Source: CAZHUN01 sp043801115 (GTDB lineage Archaea > Iainarchaeota > Iainarchaeia > Iainarchaeales > UBA10191). Taken from it: a stretch of DNA of 10,833 bases. The stretch covers positions 1-10,833 of the forward strand of contig JAZDMJ010000048.1 in the NCBI GenBank assembly GCA_043801115.1, written 5' to 3'. A program made the position numbers and the translations under genes. This document shows, piece by piece, positions 1 to 6,073 of this stretch. The notes under the pieces were generated by a model. It ran no database searches, had not been told where the DNA came from, and saw only the letters and a list, made by a program, of their open reading frames with translations. The first letter of the stretch is position 1; each line of letters starts with the position of its first letter.

Positions 1-98
1 ACGGGCCCTTTTTGCAAGGCATTTATTTCTTTGCCTGCATTCAATATTCTGCATTCAAAGCTTTAAAGAAGTTGGCGTGAAAAATGGAGTGATTTTGG

Positions 99-359
99 AT
101 GGGAAAAACTTTGATCGTGTACAAACTCTATCCCGACGGCCCTGAAAACGTGGACGTGGTGGAAAAGGCCGTGCGCGAAGTGAAGAGCGGAGAGTTGAAA
201 GAAGTGCGAAGAGAGCCCATTGCTTTTGGAATGAGCTTGCTCCGCGCCGCGTTTTTGCTGCCTGAAAAGGACGACGACGCTTCGGGCAAACTGGAAGCCG
301 AGTTGAAGGCCTTGCCGGGCTTGAACGAAGTCGAAGTCGAAATGATGACCTTGCTTTAA
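99..359 (+). CDS. ef1b: Translation elongation factor aEF-1beta (guanine exchange factor)
   Basis: This 86-aa protein matches the archaeal EF-1beta family, the nucleotide exchange factor that swaps GDP for GTP on EF-1alpha during cytoplasmic translation elongation. The family pattern is visible: an N-terminal beta strand (LIVYKLYP), a central EPIAFGMSLLRAAFLLP segment around residues 40-55, and a C-terminal 'LPGLNEVEVEMM' strand. Length is normal for the archaeal form, which lacks the long N-terminal part of the eukaryotic subunit. A Shine-Dalgarno sequence GGAGTGAT at 86-93 supports this start. A/T-rich boxes at about 22-29 and 61-68 could be the TATA element, but the second would put the transcript start inside the Shine-Dalgarno sequence, so the promoter is unresolved. 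The next gene, rad50, begins 45 bases after the stop on the same strand. Family assignment is secure. Confidence 0.93.
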   Translation: MGKTLIVYKLYPDGPENVDVVEKAVREVKSGELKEVRREPIAFGMSLLRAAFLLPEKDDDASGKLEAELKALPGLNEVEVEMMTLL

Positions 360-404
360 AAGCGGGGCCATCGCTTTTACCTTTTTTGCTTTCTCTTTTC
401 CTCC
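354..404 (+). promoter_or_regulatory. Candidate rad50 TATA box plus pyrimidine tract (possible ef1b terminator)
   Basis: The sequence TTTAAAAG at 354-361 overlaps the ef1b stop codon and could be a TATA box for rad50, placing a transcript start near 383. It is followed by a strongly T/C-rich tract on the coding strand (about 372-404) with a run of six T, resembling the oligo-T terminators used by archaeal RNA polymerase. No Shine-Dalgarno sequence precedes rad50; the bases just before its ATG (TTTTCCTCC) are the opposite of one. Whether rad50 is read through from ef1b or has its own promoter cannot be decided from sequence. Confidence 0.35.
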
Positions 405-2753
405 ATGATTGAGAGAGTGGAGTTGGAAAACTGGCGCACGCACCAGAAGTCCGTTCTCGAATTTTCCAAGGGAACGAATGTTTTAGTGGGTAAACTGGGC
501 AGTGGAAAGAGCAGCGTCATGGACGCCATCTGTTTTGCTTTGTATGGAACGTTTCCTGCATTGAACGCGAAGCGCTTGACTTTGGCGGAAACAGTGATGC
601 ACAAGCCTTCCGTGCAGGAGTTTTCGCGCGTCAAGCTCGACTTTTCGCTCGAAGGGAAAAACTACTGTCTCGAGCGCTCTTTTTTTACGGATGGAAAAAG
701 CGGGCAGGCGAAATTGTTGCAAAATTCTGTCATCAAAGCAGGCCCGCAGCCGAGCAACGTAAATTTGGAAGTCGAAAAACTGCTGGGAATGGATTTCGAA
801 TTGTTCTCCCGCGCTGTTTACAGCGAGCAAAACCAGTTGGACTTTTTTTTGAAACTCTCTCCGCGGGAGCGGAAGAAAAAATTCGACGACTTGCTGCACT
901 TGGAGCGCTACGAGAGCGCGCGGCAGAACGCCGTCAAGCTTTCGGGACAGTGCAAGACTTCGTTCGAAGAAAAAGAGCGCGCGTTGAAGGGAATGGATGC
1001 CGAGCGTTGGCAGAAAGAGGCTGAGCGCTTGGAAGAGCAGATTGGAAAGGGAACGCGAAAGGCGTTGGAATTTGAGAACGCGGAAAAAGAGTGGAAGGAA
1101 AAGGCGGGCGCGTTGGAGAAAGAAATATTGCAGTTCGGAGAGAAAGAAAGGCAGTTCCAAAAACTGGAAGCCGAAAAGACGAAATGGTTCGCGACTGCCG
1201 AGCAGTTGAACAAGCAGCTTTCTTCATATGAAAGGGAAATCGGAACGCCTGTTTCACTGCTCGACCCCGGAATTGTCGCCCAGGAATGGAGCGGTTTAAA
1301 AGAAAGGGAGCAAAAGGCGCTGAAGGATTCGCTCGTTTTTGAAGAATACGTCAAGCGCGCGGCGGGACTGAACGCGAAACAGAATCTGATTGCCGAAAAC
1401 CTTTCCGTCAAAAGAAAGGCCGAGCCTCGGCCCGTTTCCGAACTTGAGCAATCCCTCGCCCACATTCAGTTGAAGGGCGTGGAAGCGCGCAACAAGAGAG
1501 AAGAGTGTAGAAAAAAACTTTCCGAAGCGCAGAATTCTTCCGCGCAATGGAGCGCGCAGTTGTTGAACATCCAGCAGCAGCTTTCCCAAGTCGCTTCGCT
1601 GAAGGGAAACTGTCCCGTGTGCCTGCAGCCGATTGCGCTCGAACACTCGCACAACGTGAAACAGGAACTGGAAAAATCCCTCGCGCTTGCGCAGTCCGAG
1701 TCCGAAAATTCGAAAAAAATGCTCGAATCCGCGCAAAAGGAAGCGCAAATGTTCGAGCGGACTTTGGAAGAACTGGAAAAGGAAGAGCAGAAAATCGACC
1801 GCGCATTGGGATTGGCGTTGGAAGTGAAAGATTTGAGCGCGCAGGAGGAAAAGTGCAAAACGGAATTGCAGGAGCTGAATCCCTTGCTGAGCGTGATGGA
1901 AAAAACCGCTTCTCCGTTCGAACTGCAAAAAGTGCAGGAAAGGCTCAAACTCGCAGAGTTAAAGCGCAAGGCGCTGGAAGAGCGGAAAAACTGGGGCGAA
2001 GCGCAGTCCAGATTGAACGAGGTTTCTTCGCAGTCCAAAGCCTTGCAGTTCGACCCTTCCCAGTCCCGCGCGTTGCAAGAAGCGCTTTCGAAAGCGCAGA
2101 ACGAGTTCTCCAGGGCCGAAAGCGGAAGGAACGCCGAACTTCAAATGGTCGCGCAAGTGCGGGAAAGTTTGCAGCACGTCCAGCGCTCGCTGCAGCAGTT
2201 GCAGGCCATGCAGTCCGAAGTGGAGGAAATGAAGCGCCTGCACCAACTGCTTTCCGTTTTCGCGAATGCGCTCGAAGACACGCAAGGACAACTGCGCACG
2301 CAATTGCTGGAAGCAATCAACTTGGCCATGCAGGACTTGTGGCCGCGACTCTATCCCTACCAGGATTTCGTTTCCGCCAAATTGGAAATCGTTGAAGGGG
2401 ATTACGAGTTTTTCTGCCAGTCGCGTTCGGGAAAGTGGACGCGCGTGGAAGGCATTCTTTCGGGCGGAGAGCGCACGGCGGCCGCGCTGACGATTCGAAT
2501 GGCCTTTTCGCTCGTGCTAACGCAAAAACTGGGATTGCTCATTTTGGATGAGCCGACTCATAATTTGGACCAGAAAGCGGTTCGAGAACTCGCCAAATTG
2601 TTGAAAGAGCGATTGCCCGAATTGGTCGAGCAAGTTTTTGTAATAACGCACGACCCGTTGATGGAAGAAGCCGCTTCCGGAACGTTGTACGAAATGCAGC
2701 GCGACAAGGACTTGGACGGCGTGAGCGTTCCCGTCAAGCGAAACGGAAATTAG
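405..2753 (+). CDS. rad50: DNA double-strand-break repair ATPase Rad50
   Basis: Rad50 is the SMC-like ATPase that pairs with the Mre11 nuclease to tether and process DNA double-strand ends. The 782-aa protein has every hallmark: N-terminal VELENWRTHQKS, Walker A GKLGSGKSS (residues 29-37), Q-loop YSEQNQLD (Q142), a long charged coiled coil, the zinc hook CPVC at residues 403-406 in the middle of the coil, ABC signature LSGGERT (685-691), Walker B LLILDEPT (D715, E716), D-loop and an H-loop histidine (H749). Length is slightly below the usual 850-900, mostly a shorter coil. In the P-loop, Leu sits where many Rad50 proteins have Asn (GxNGxGKS). The start is chosen because the family begins a few residues before VELENW. 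The neighbour upstream is ef1b, not mre11, which is unlike the usual mre11-rad50 pair; the gene is convergent with the 125-aa gene, 25 bases apart. Confidence 0.97.
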   Translation: MIERVELENWRTHQKSVLEFSKGTNVLVGKLGSGKSSVMDAICFALYGTFPALNAKRLTLAETVMHKPSVQEFSRVKLDFSLEGKNYCLERSFFTDGKSGQAKLLQNSVIKAGPQPSNVNLEVEKLLGMDFELFSRAVYSEQNQLDFFLKLSPRERKKKFDDLLHLERYESARQNAVKLSGQCKTSFEEKERALKGMDAERWQKEAERLEEQIGKGTRKALEFENAEKEWKEKAGALEKEILQFGEKERQFQKLEAEKTKWFATAEQLNKQLSSYEREIGTPVSLLDPGIVAQEWSGLKEREQKALKDSLVFEEYVKRAAGLNAKQNLIAENLSVKRKAEPRPVSELEQSLAHIQLKGVEARNKREECRKKLSEAQNSSAQWSAQLLNIQQQLSQVASLKGNCPVCLQPIALEHSHNVKQELEKSLALAQSESENSKKMLESAQKEAQMFERTLEELEKEEQKIDRALGLALEVKDLSAQEEKCKTELQELNPLLSVMEKTASPFELQKVQERLKLAELKRKALEERKNWGEAQSRLNEVSSQSKALQFDPSQSRALQEALSKAQNEFSRAESGRNAELQMVAQVRESLQHVQRSLQQLQAMQSEVEEMKRLHQLLSVFANALEDTQGQLRTQLLEAINLAMQDLWPRLYPYQDFVSAKLEIVEGDYEFFCQSRSGKWTRVEGILSGGERTAAALTIRMAFSLVLTQKLGLLILDEPTHNLDQKAVRELAKLLKERLPELVEQVFVITHDPLMEEAASGTLYEMQRDKDLDGVSVPVKRNGN

Positions 2754-2778
2754 ACGAGCAAGTCTCAATATTGTTTTG

Positions 2779-3156
2779 TCAGGGAAACGGGCCATACCTC
2801 ATATATGTGGGTTCTTCTTCGGAATTGCCTTTTAACGCATTTTGAATCATTTTTTTGGCTTGTTCAACATCGTAACTTGCTCCAAGCCATTTGCCAAGAC
2901 TTATTGTACTCGTGCTTGGGATTTTGATAAAAAATTTGGGGTTTTTTTCGAGCGCATTCAAGTAGAGTTGAGCGATGGCGGGTTTTCCTTGGACGGTTTT
3001 ACAAATTTGCTCAAAAGTGTGTAAGTTCATGGCGCGCTGTGTTCGAAGACTTAGCGCGTGGGCGGAAATGATGGGATTTTTGACAATCCTTTTTGCTTCC
3101 TGATAAATTTTTCGCGTTCGGTCTTTTAGCGGAACCTTTGGCTTGGGTGTTGCCAT
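2779..3156 (-). CDS. Unassigned basic protein, 125 aa
   Basis: I do not recognise this protein. It has a basic, proline-containing N-terminus (MATPKPKVPLKDR), then mostly amphipathic helical sequence with many Lys and Arg (KIYQEAKRIVK; QAKKMIQNALKG), and an aromatic-rich C-terminal tail (YMRYGPFP). There is no signal peptide, membrane segment or cysteine pair. One Cys sits near residue 52. The gene lies downstream of rps17e on the same strand, but a good BRE/TATA pair lies 27 bases before its start, so it is probably its own transcription unit with a leaderless mRNA. It is convergent with rad50. That reading is supported by the promoter spacing and by the absence of a better frame here; function is unknown. 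Confidence 0.7.
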   Translation of the reverse strand: MATPKPKVPLKDRTRKIYQEAKRIVKNPIISAHALSLRTQRAMNLHTFEQICKTVQGKPAIAQLYLNALEKNPKFFIKIPSTSTISLGKWLGASYDVEQAKKMIQNALKGNSEEEPTYMRYGPFP

Positions 3157-3177
3157 GCATAATGTGATTCAATTGGA

Positions 3178-3194
3178 CTTAATATACTTTTTCG
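3178..3194 (-). promoter_or_regulatory. BRE/TATA promoter of the 125-aa gene
   Basis: Read on the minus strand this is CGAAAAAGTATATTAAG: a purine-rich BRE-like CGAAAAA followed by the TATA-like core GTATATTAA. The core is centred about 27 bases before the ATG at 3156, so transcription should begin at or next to the start codon, giving a leaderless mRNA. Confidence 0.6.
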
Positions 3195-3212
3195 TTTTAA
3201 ACCGCGGGCGGA

Positions 3213-3413
3213 TTAGGCCGCTTTTTTGATTTTTTGCTTGACTTGGCGAGTGATGAATCCAACAATGAGGTTGCGGTTGGTTTTGTACAAGGGAAGTTCG
3301 AGCGATTGCACGAACTGCTTGTTTTTTTCAAAATCCGTCGAAAAAGAGTCTGGAAACTTTTCAAGGAGAATATTTGCCCGCGCTTTGATGCCTTTCGGAA
3401 TCGCTTTTCCCAT
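3213..3413 (-). CDS. rps17e: Small-subunit ribosomal protein eS17
   Basis: The 66-aa protein matches ribosomal protein eS17 (S17e), an archaeal/eukaryotic-only component of the 30S subunit. Visible family features are the start MGKAIPKGIKARANILLEKFP, the central DFEKNKQFVQSL block and the C-terminal RNLIVGFITRQVKQK segment, which is the conserved 'lRNkiaGyiTr' motif. Length fits archaeal S17e (about 60-67 aa). The ATG lies two bases after the rpoK stop codon, so the two form an operon and are probably translationally coupled. The lysine-rich end (KQKIKKAA) is normal for the family. The assignment is confident. Confidence 0.9.
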   Translation of the reverse strand: MGKAIPKGIKARANILLEKFPDSFSTDFEKNKQFVQSLELPLYKTNRNLIVGFITRQVKQKIKKAA

Positions 3414-3415
3414 TT

Positions 3416-3619
3416 TTAATACACTTCGATTTTTTTGATGGTTCCGTCGGGATACTCGCGCAGTACGGCCAAGGGCAAAACTTTTTCGAGGAGTTCTTGT
3501 TTGGCCATGTCGAGCATGGACATTTCCTTGTTCGGCGCTTTGACCATGGGTGGAGCTCCAAGCGACAATTGCAGCGCCCGCGCGCTCACAAGTCTCGTTG
3601 TTTCAAATCGTGTCAGCAT
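3416..3619 (-). CDS. rpoK: DNA-directed RNA polymerase subunit K (RpoK, Rpb6/omega homologue)
   Basis: RpoK is the archaeal counterpart of eukaryotic Rpb6 and bacterial omega, needed for assembly and stability of RNA polymerase. The 67-aa protein shows the signature TRFETTRLVSARALQLSLGAP (TR-x-E-x-x-R-x-x-x-ARALQ-x-x-x-GAP) followed by the C-terminal LEKVLPLAVLREYPDG block of the family. The frame stays open far upstream (to 4363), but that part is shadow sequence of the next gene; the start at 3619 is chosen because the family begins just before the TRxE motif and because candidate TATA elements lie at 3664-3691. It is the first gene of an operon with rps17e, a partnership that fits co-production of transcription and translation components. 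Confidence 0.93.
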   Translation of the reverse strand: MLTRFETTRLVSARALQLSLGAPPMVKAPNKEMSMLDMAKQELLEKVLPLAVLREYPDGTIKKIEVY

Positions 3620-3663
3620 TTTCAAAAACCTTTTCTTCTCCGAAAGGCTCGATTCGAAGAATA

Positions 3664-3691
3664 CACTATAAAGGGTATAAACCTTTAAAAA
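3664..3691 (-). promoter_or_regulatory. Candidate TATA elements for rpoK-rps17e
   Basis: On the minus strand this stretch reads TTTTTAAAGGTTTATACCCTT and continues into TATAGTG, giving two or three overlapping TATA-like cores (around 3684-3691, 3673-3681 and 3664-3672). They lie 49-69 bases before the rpoK ATG, so this transcript would carry a leader of roughly 25-45 bases, unlike most other promoters here. The region falls between the end of the 456-aa gene (3700) and rpoK. Confidence 0.5.
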
Positions 3692-3699
3692 TCGGCCTT

Positions 3700-5070
3700 T
3701 TAGGCGCGCGCAGTGGATTGCAGGGCGGGGCGGAAAAAGGAAGCGGAAATGGATGGGTTGGGGGCGGTTTTGGGCGGAGCGAGCGCGGGCGTTCGGGCAA
3801 TGCTTTCGACGGCGCGGGCCAATGCGGGGTCGAAAAAAGCGCTTTGCGCGTTCTGGCAGTGCGAGGGCAAGAGTTCGAAAATCTTGCGTCCTGCTTGCTG
3901 GACCGCATTCGCCAATTGATAATCCAGAGAGTTGGATAGCAAGAGAATGGAAGTCAGGCTTTTTTGGCTTTCCCGGACTTCCACCTCCTGTCGTTCTCTC
4001 CCAAGGTATGCAAGAGTTTGGTTCAAGGATTGGATTGCGTTGGCCAGCGCGCTGGCGTTTTGCACGCAATGCCAGTGTCTTTCTTTTTCTTTGAGCACGT
4101 TCACTTTTCCCGCCCGTTCGAGTTTGAAAGCGTCGCTTTGGGGCAGGAGAACGTGTTCTCCTTCCGCGAGCGGGCCGACGGGGAGAGTGGAAAGGCTCCA
4201 CGTTTTTTTCCATTTTTCTCTCTGGAGCGCGGTCTGCGGGTGCTGGCGGTGGAATTCGAGCGCGAATCCCGAATGGTCGGACTCGAAGTAAACACTGTCT
4301 TGCAAGATCGCGCACTCCCAGAGCGAATACGGCAAAGAATTGGAATTTTCGTTCGAACAACATTCACAGTCAATGGTATCGCTTCCCAAATTATAGTGCA
4401 AAAATTGTTCGGCCGATGGAGAACGCGGGATGGATTGAATGTGCGAATGCACGGGAGCTCGGTTGGACGGCTGTTGATAGCAGAAGAGCTCGTTTTCCGT
4501 CCAAAAATCCATTTTGTCCGTCAAAGACTTTGGTGCTTCTAATAGGGGAACTTTGAGCCAATAGCTACATGCGAATTCTTGTAATAATTCTTCCTGCAAT
4601 TTTTGGTCGGCTGTTTCGAGGGTGGAGCGGAAGTCGTTCACCCATGCTTCGACGGCCATGCGTGGCGCTTCTATTTGTTGCAAGGGAACTGCCTTTCCGT
4701 CTTCGAATTGGAATCCCTGCCCGTAGCTCCAGTTTTTTTCCGCCAAAAACTGCCGTTCGGGTTCGGCAATCCGCACGTTCCACGAAAACGACTGTTCCAA
4801 TAGTCTTCCGACTTTTTTCAGTTCTTCGAATGTGGCGGTTTGAATACAGGCCGTTTCAGCGCTCCAATTCCATCGAACGCTTTTCGGATTGCACGTGCCT
4901 AGCGCTTCTTCCACTCCCTCTTTGGAGACGTTCAAGCTTGAAATGTACAATTTGGGGAAAAAGGGAAAGCGTTCGCTGTAAAAATTTCCGCCATTCTGCC
5001 ACTGGCAGCCGATTTGCCGTTTTTCGGGCAAATAGCAGACGCGGGCCAAGTAGAGCGTACCGGGAGGCAT
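3700..5070 (-). CDS. Unassigned 456-aa protein with central Cys cluster
   Basis: I do not recognise this family with confidence. The protein has an N-terminal beta-rich part (LYLARVCYLPEKRQIGCQW, then RFPFFPKLYI), a helical part around residues 70-185 (EPERQFLAEKNWSYGQGF), a central segment with DCECC and YFESDHSGFALEFH, a likely helical C-terminal third, and a Pro/Ala-rich, probably disordered tail. There is no signal peptide or membrane segment, so it is probably cytoplasmic. The N-terminal layout loosely recalls the N-terminal domain of family-B DNA polymerases (a possible polymerase-derived, catalytically dead protein), but I see no exonuclease or polymerase motifs and hold this only as a weak possibility. 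Its promoter carries nearly the same upstream element as nurA, which hints at a DNA-end-processing context. A strong TATA box 24 bases before the ATG fixes the start. Confidence 0.8.
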   Translation of the reverse strand: MPPGTLYLARVCYLPEKRQIGCQWQNGGNFYSERFPFFPKLYISSLNVSKEGVEEALGTCNPKSVRWNWSAETACIQTATFEELKKVGRLLEQSFSWNVRIAEPERQFLAEKNWSYGQGFQFEDGKAVPLQQIEAPRMAVEAWVNDFRSTLETADQKLQEELLQEFACSYWLKVPLLEAPKSLTDKMDFWTENELFCYQQPSNRAPVHSHIQSIPRSPSAEQFLHYNLGSDTIDCECCSNENSNSLPYSLWECAILQDSVYFESDHSGFALEFHRQHPQTALQREKWKKTWSLSTLPVGPLAEGEHVLLPQSDAFKLERAGKVNVLKEKERHWHCVQNASALANAIQSLNQTLAYLGRERQEVEVRESQKSLTSILLLSNSLDYQLANAVQQAGRKIFELLPSHCQNAQSAFFDPALARAVESIARTPALAPPKTAPNPSISASFFRPALQSTARA

Positions 5071-5089
5071 AAGGGAAATTCAGTTCACG

Positions 5090-5127
5090 TATATAAATGC
5101 GGTTTCGGGAGAGCAGTTTTCCGGTCG
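5090..5127 (-). promoter_or_regulatory. Promoter of the 456-aa gene: shared upstream box, BRE and TATA
   Basis: Read on the minus strand: the box CGACCGGAAAACTGCTCTC (5127-5109), then CCGAAACC as a likely BRE (5108-5101), then TTTATATA (5097-5090). The TATA centre is about 24 bases before the ATG at 5070, so the mRNA is probably leaderless. The box matches the one upstream of nurA at 18 of 19 positions. The TATA core reads almost as well on the plus strand (TATATAAA), so transcription in the other direction is possible. Confidence 0.75.
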
Positions 5128-5152
5128 TGCCCATTGCGTAGGGCAGGTCCGC

Positions 5153-5230
5153 GCACCAACTCCCGATTCGCTTGATGCGAATGGGCGCATTTTTGCGTTG
5201 CAAAAATCGCGTCGCGTTGCTCGTTGGTGC
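5153..5230. other. Potential three-way-junction structure, candidate non-coding RNA
   Basis: The 78 bases can fold into a closed three-way junction with Watson-Crick pairs only. The outer stem is GCACCAAC (5153-5160) with GTTGGTGC (5223-5230). Arm 1 is 5162-5185: CCC and ATTCGC pair with GCGAAT and GGG, one G bulged, loop TTGAT. Arm 2 is 5186-5211: CGC and ATTTTTGC pair with GCAAAAAT and GCG, one C bulged, loop GTT. A further hairpin TGCCC/GGGCA lies just before it (5128-5145). It sits between two divergent promoters and outside any credible gene. Because all pairs are Watson-Crick, the strand cannot be told. It does not fit a tRNA (two arms, no T-loop consensus) or any riboswitch or ribozyme I know. 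Confidence 0.4.
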
Positions 5231-5257
5231 AGGCTCGCTCCGCTCGCCAGTGAAAGG

Positions 5258-5265
5258 TTTTATAG
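5258..5265 (+). promoter_or_regulatory. TATA box of the 151-aa/91-aa operon
   Basis: TTTTATAG, preceded by the purine-rich GTGAAAGG (possible BRE), is centred about 26 bases before the ATG at 5288. This predicts transcription starting at or near the start codon and a leaderless mRNA. The shared GACCGGAAAA box is not in plus-strand register with this promoter; it lies some 130 bases upstream, facing the other way. Confidence 0.6.
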
Positions 5266-5287
5266 TTGAAAGCCGTCCAATTGAATC

Positions 5288-5743
5288 ATGCCCGAACCTT
5301 TGCACAAAGCGTCTGGAAAGCATTCCCTTCTCGATCCAATCAAAGTGGTCCAGGGAGTGCACAAAATTGCGTCGAGCACGTTCAAGGACGTGAAAACGGT
5401 TGCGAAGACTTTGAAAGACTTAAAGCCGGAAGAGCGGAAAGCAAAGATCGAAGCCATTAACCGCGACAGGATGTTGAAGGAAGAAAACTGGATTAAACAG
5501 AACAAATCAATTATCGAATCCATGGGTGATGAGGAACGGCTTCAACTGCTTTTGGAATTGGCCCAGCAAGGATTTTTGGCCCGCCATTTGGGTTTTGCCG
5601 CGCTCGCCTTGTCTTTAACGAAATCCATCGCGGGCGGAAAAAAGCGCGTGCAAGTATTGCAAGAGCTTTCCCACTACGTGCACCCTGTGCAACTGGAGTC
5701 CATCATGACAATGGAAGCGCAGTTTCGAGCGCAAGCGAGGTAG
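5288..5743 (+). CDS. Unassigned helical protein, 151 aa
   Basis: I do not recognise this protein. It is rich in Lys, Glu, Leu and Ala and reads as almost entirely alpha-helical, with a charged stretch at about residues 27-75 (TFKDVKTVAKTLKDLKPEE) and a more hydrophobic helix at about 85-110 (ARHLGFAALALSLTKSIAGG), which is too broken by charged and small residues to be a clear membrane span. There are no cysteines. The start is supported by a TATA box about 26 bases upstream. The following 91-aa gene begins seven bases after the stop, with a Shine-Dalgarno sequence inside the end of this gene, so the two products are probably made together and may act together. Confidence 0.75.
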   Translation: MPEPLHKASGKHSLLDPIKVVQGVHKIASSTFKDVKTVAKTLKDLKPEERKAKIEAINRDRMLKEENWIKQNKSIIESMGDEERLQLLLELAQQGFLARHLGFAALALSLTKSIAGGKKRVQVLQELSHYVHPVQLESIMTMEAQFRAQAR

Positions 5744-5750
5744 AAACAAC

Positions 5751-6026
5751 ATGGCTGAATTGCTGGAAATGCTGGTCGGCTATTTGCAGGAAATGCCCGA
5801 CGACGAGTTTGAAGCGCAGTTGAAGAAGGGAAACTTTTTGAAAGAAGTCGAACCCTTGCTTTTCCTCGTTCCGGAAGAAATGCTAAGCGAAGTGAAAAAA
5901 ATAAAATTTGCCGAAGTGCGAAAATTGATGGAAAAAGAAGCGCCCGAAAAGGCGCAAATCGTTTCCAAAAAGAAAAAGTGGGAAGAACTGGAAAAAACGT
6001 TTGAAAAGTTGAAGAAAACGCTTTGA
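5751..6026 (+). CDS. Unassigned acidic/lysine-rich helical protein, 91 aa
   Basis: I do not recognise this protein. The N-terminal 55 residues are acidic and helical (LLEMLVGYLQEMPDDEFEAQLKK written in part), and the last 35 residues are a lysine/glutamate-rich helix with heptad-like leucines (KWEELEKTFEKLKKTL) that could form a coiled coil. There is no signal peptide, cysteine or membrane span. A Shine-Dalgarno sequence GAGG at 5737-5740, overlapping the end of the previous gene, lies ten bases before the ATG. It is the second gene of a two-gene operon, and its coiled-coil end makes a partner protein, perhaps the 151-aa product, a reasonable guess. Confidence 0.75.
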   Translation: MAELLEMLVGYLQEMPDDEFEAQLKKGNFLKEVEPLLFLVPEEMLSEVKKIKFAEVRKLMEKEAPEKAQIVSKKKKWEELEKTFEKLKKTL

Positions 6027-6045
6027 CCTTTTGATTTGCATATGC

Positions 6046-6053
6046 TTAAATAG
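6046..6053 (+). promoter_or_regulatory. TATA box of the Cys-rich secreted protein gene
   Basis: TTAAATAG in the context GCATATGCTTAAATAG is centred about 25 bases before the ATG at 6074, predicting a leaderless transcript. GGAG at 6069-6072 touches the start codon and is too close to work as a normal Shine-Dalgarno sequence. Confidence 0.6.
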
Positions 6054-6073
6054 TTGAAACAGTTATTTGGAGT

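Noticed and set aside
1547..2395. A 282-codon open frame inside rad50 on the same strand, and several long minus-strand frames across 483-2038
   Set aside because: They lie entirely within rad50, whose ABC and zinc-hook motifs are unambiguous. The products are low-complexity Arg/Ala/Ser/Phe-rich shadows of its codon bias.
3620..4363. Long upstream extension of the rpoK frame (315 codons in total)
   Set aside because: The added part overlaps the 456-aa gene in another frame and is Arg/Pro-rich shadow sequence. RpoK proteins start just before the TRxE motif, and TATA elements lie at 3664-3691.
5153..5230. A tRNA gene in the structured intergenic region
   Set aside because: There are only two arms inside the closing stem, no T-loop consensus, no D-arm pattern and no anticodon-like 7-base loop.
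4856..5393. Overlapping frames across the intergenic region 5071-5287 on both strands (for example 168 codons on the minus strand)
   Set aside because: They cross the clear promoters at 5090-5127 and 5258-5265 and the starts of the 456-aa and 151-aa genes, and have no supporting motifs.
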